A stretch of 15,416 nucleotides of DNA from JADFUZ01 sp034430415 (GTDB lineage Bacteria > Chloroflexota > Dehalococcoidia > GIF9 > AB-539-J10), in NCBI GenBank assembly GCA_034430415.1, contig DAOUEN010000100.1, forward strand, positions 1 through 15,416, in the 5' to 3' direction. The translations under genes and the position numbers were made by a program. Below are positions 13,450-15,416 of this stretch, piece after piece. Numbering within the stretch: position 1 is the first letter of the stretch; each line of letters opens with the position of its first letter. Below the pieces are notes generated by a model, which saw only the letters and a program-made list of their open reading frames with translations, was not told the DNA's origin and did no database searches.

Positions 13450-13881
13450 ATGGAGTACAAGCTCACCTTCAAAGAATTCAACAAGGCTCTCAAGAAGGGC
13501 AGACTGCTGGGATTGAAGTGCCGCGATTGCGACAAATTCACTTGCCCTCCTAAGATGGCCTGCCAGGAATGTGGCAGCACCAACATGGACACGGCTGAAC
13601 TGGGCGGCAGCGGCAAGATTGTGACCTTCACTGTCTCCTATGTGCCTTCCGAAGGCCGTGACGCCGAGGTTCCTTACACCATAGTAATGGTCGAGCTGGA
13701 TGAGGGCCCGTGGCTAATGGGTAACCTGACCGATATGGATCCAAACAGGGTAACCATGGATATAGTCGGGAGGAGAGTTCAGCTAGGGTCTCGCAGCAAA
13801 GTACTGCCCGGGGACGCATATTCCATTGGCGGCAAGGAGGCTGAGGGCGGGTTTGCCAGGCCAACTTTCATTTTCGCCTGA
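13450..13881 (+). CDS. DUF35 OB-fold protein with rubredoxin-like zinc ribbon
   Basis: The 143-residue protein has the DUF35 layout. An N-terminal helix (residues 5-17) is followed by a zinc ribbon, Cys24-x2-Cys27 and Cys38-x2-Cys41, then an OB fold from about 50 to 125 with GSGKIVTFTVSYV and YTIVMVELDEGPWLMGNL. In archaea such proteins bridge acetoacetyl-CoA thiolase and HMG-CoA synthase; in actinobacteria the ChsH2 relatives pair with hydratases and SCP-x aldolases in sterol side-chain breakdown. Here it follows an SCP-x type thiolase by 21 bases with GAAGGAG before its ATG, so a complex with that thiolase is the simplest reading. It should not be catalytic by itself. Confidence 0.92.
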   Translation: MEYKLTFKEFNKALKKGRLLGLKCRDCDKFTCPPKMACQECGSTNMDTAELGGSGKIVTFTVSYVPSEGRDAEVPYTIVMVELDEGPWLMGNLTDMDPNRVTMDIVGRRVQLGSRSKVLPGDAYSIGGKEAEGGFARPTFIFA

Positions 13882-13915
13882 ATCTTCGACCTCCCGGCTG
13901 AAGCAGGGGTATAAG

Positions 13916-15416
13916 GTGTCGGGCAAGCTTGACTCGTTGCTTCACCCTCAAGCTTACCCACACCAAACACAACCGATACAACTAGTTCAGACTCAGATGT
14001 CCTTCGTTTTCCTCACTGGCGACTACGCGTACAAAGTGAAGAAGCCGGTGAACCTCGGGTACTTGGACTACACCACGCTACAGAAACGCCGCTTCTTCTG
14101 TCAGCAGGAGTTGGAGCTGAACAGACGCCTCTGCCCGGATGTGTACCTGGCAGTAGTGCCTATTGCTGAGGACAAGGATGGACTTCGCGTTGAAGGACAG
14201 GGCAAACCTGTCGAATATGCGGTTAAAATGATACAACTGCCCCAGGACCGCATGATGGACGTACTCTTGCCCCAAGGCAAAGTCACCGAGAAGATGGTAG
14301 CTGGAGTCGCCGAGAAACTGGCAGCTTTTCACCGCAAGGCAAGAAAGAGCCCGGAGATCGCTGCCTTCGGTGACCTGGCCATCGTTCGCCAGAATGCCAG
14401 CGAGAACTTCAGCCAAACCGGGAAATACGTTGGCCTTTGTCTCTCCTCAACTACGTATGAGCGCATAAAGGGCTATACTGCTGATTTTGTGGATCACAAT
14501 GCCAGCATATTCGACAAACGAGCAAAGGAAGGCAGGATCAGGGACTGTCACGGCGACCTTCATGCTGCTCATGTCTGCTTCGCCAAGGGTATTTGCATAT
14601 ACGACTGCATCGAATTCAACGACAGATTCAGGTACTCCGATGTCTCCTCCGAGATCGCCTTTCTAGCTATGGACCTGGACCGTTACCGGCAGGATCATCT
14701 TTCAAGGCGTTTCGTAGACACATACATAAGGCGAAGTGGAGACACCGAGATACTGACGTTGCTCAACTTCTACAAATGCTATCGGGCCTACGTCAGGGGC
14801 AAAGTGGAAAGCTTCAAGCTTGATGACCCCTTCATACCTAACCAAGAGAAGAGGGCAATCCTGGCCACGGCTCAGCGCTATTTTGACCTGGCTTGTCTAT
14901 ACACCAAAGCAGAACCGTTTCTCATCATTACTATGGGCCTGATGGGCACGGGCAAGACAACGATCGCAAACGCTCTGGGGCAGAGGCTTGGCTGTGCCGT
15001 TATCTCTTCCGATGTCACCAGGAAGAAGCTAGCCAATATCCCACCCACTGAACACCGCTTTGAGGAATTCCATAGCGGCATATACTCTGATGACTTCTCC
15101 CGCAGAACCTACGATGCAATACTCGCCGAGGCAGCAGAGGCCCTATCACGCGGGGACTCCATCATACTGGACGCCTCCTTTAGGAGAAGAGGGGAAAGAG
15201 CAAGAGTCAGAAGAATGGCAGAGGAGAAAGGCGCGGATCTCATCGCCTTGGAGTGCAAACTGGGCGAAGAAGAAGCAAGGAGGAGGCTGGAGCAAAGGCG
15301 CAAAGAGAAGGCAACGTCGGATGGCCGCTGGGAGATCTTTCAGCTGCAGAAAGAAAGCTTCGATCCAGTGGCCGAGTTCCTTGCCCGGCAGCATTTCACC
15401 CTTGACAGTTCCCAGC
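13916..15416 (+). CDS. APH-like kinase fused to AAA_33 P-loop kinase (partial, runs off right edge)
   Basis: This is a two-domain fusion of the COG2187 plus COG0645 type, with 500 codons visible and no stop. The N-terminal APH-like domain has LLHPQAYPH (8-16), VFLTGDYAYKVKKPVNLGYL (30-49) with the nucleotide lysine region, and a Brenner-type motif CHGDLHAAHVCF (211-222) followed by DCIEFNDRFRYSDV. The second domain begins near 335 with a Walker A GLMGTGKTT (341-349), then ISSDVTRKKL, and later ILDASFRRRGER. A GTG at 13916 is chosen because AGGGG lies six bases upstream and the family N-terminus starts before the ATG at 13997. It lies 34 bases after the DUF35 gene and may share its transcript. 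The substrates of these fusions are unknown. The HGDLH-x2-His form, where other APH proteins have Asn, is common in this subfamily as I recall it. Confidence 0.9.
   Translation, partial: MSGKLDSLLHPQAYPHQTQPIQLVQTQMSFVFLTGDYAYKVKKPVNLGYLDYTTLQKRRFFCQQELELNRRLCPDVYLAVVPIAEDKDGLRVEGQGKPVEYAVKMIQLPQDRMMDVLLPQGKVTEKMVAGVAEKLAAFHRKARKSPEIAAFGDLAIVRQNASENFSQTGKYVGLCLSSTTYERIKGYTADFVDHNASIFDKRAKEGRIRDCHGDLHAAHVCFAKGICIYDCIEFNDRFRYSDVSSEIAFLAMDLDRYRQDHLSRRFVDTYIRRSGDTEILTLLNFYKCYRAYVRGKVESFKLDDPFIPNQEKRAILATAQRYFDLACLYTKAEPFLIITMGLMGTGKTTIANALGQRLGCAVISSDVTRKKLANIPPTEHRFEEFHSGIYSDDFSRRTYDAILAEAAEALSRGDSIILDASFRRRGERARVRRMAEEKGADLIALECKLGEEEARRRLEQRRKEKATSDGRWEIFQLQKESFDPVAEFLARQHFTLDSSQ

Noticed and set aside
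13997..13999. ATG at 13997 as the start of the fused kinase
   Set aside because: Upstream in-frame residues LLHPQAYPH match the family N-terminus, and the GTG at 13916 has a ribosome site.

Overview
The window is compact bacterial DNA of moderate GC with short intergenic gaps and no rRNA, tRNA, CRISPR array or transposase that I can see. The gene content suggests an anaerobic or strictly metabolising bacterium: a C_GCAxxG_C_C protein, a DUF503 protein, an MtnA/MtnP methylthioadenosine salvage pair, a bacterial archaemetzincin, and an SCP-x type thiolase with a DUF35 partner. This mix fits Chloroflexota, most likely Dehalococcoidia, but that placement is inference from gene content and not from a marker gene.

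Layout. Positions 1-3684 (minus strand) form one probable operon, transcribed C_GCAxxG_C_C protein, DUF503, MrfA/YprA-type helicase, Fur-family regulator. The Fur gene runs off the left edge. It carries a Nur/Fur-like box over its start and a 50-bp hairpin at the very edge. Positions 3711-3718 hold back-to-back -10 elements that separate this operon from the plus-strand run mtnA, FmdB-type zinc ribbon, and an uncharacterised helical protein (3743-5601). Positions 5717-6508 hold a Phd/YefM antitoxin and PIN toxin module with a clear sigma-70 promoter and inverted operator-like repeats. Positions 6519-9159 (minus strand) hold two tandem paralogous cupins, a KDPG/KDG aldolase and a KDG kinase, with two palindromic elements in the gaps. 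Positions 9288-10978 (plus strand) hold mtnP, a small membrane protein and an archaemetzincin. Positions 11017-13881 hold an acyl-CoA dehydrogenase, a thiolase with its own strong promoter, and a DUF35 OB-fold/zinc-ribbon protein. The window ends inside an APH-like kinase fused to a P-loop (AAA_33) kinase, starting at a GTG at 13916.

How the genes work together. MtnP (methylthioadenosine to adenine plus methylthioribose-1-phosphate) and MtnA (methylthioribose-1-phosphate to methylthioribulose-1-phosphate) are consecutive salvage steps in two separate operons about 5 kb apart, and their -10 regions share the string TAGTATAAT. KdgK and Eda are consecutive steps (KDG to KDPG to pyruvate plus glyceraldehyde-3-phosphate), and the adjacent cupins may act upstream in uronate or sugar-acid metabolism. 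The acyl-CoA dehydrogenase, thiolase and DUF35 protein form a fatty-acyl/acetoacetyl-CoA cluster.

Several gene starts are set here by promoters, ribosome sites and paralogue alignment instead of the longest reading frame: mtnA 3743, antitoxin 5797, second cupin 9159, thiolase 12253, and the fused kinase 13916. No wholly new system is evident. The best leads are the palindrome-bearing cupin/eda/kdgK locus, the mtnP/membrane protein/archaemetzincin grouping, the Fur gene with its edge hairpin, and the operator layout of the toxin-antitoxin module.
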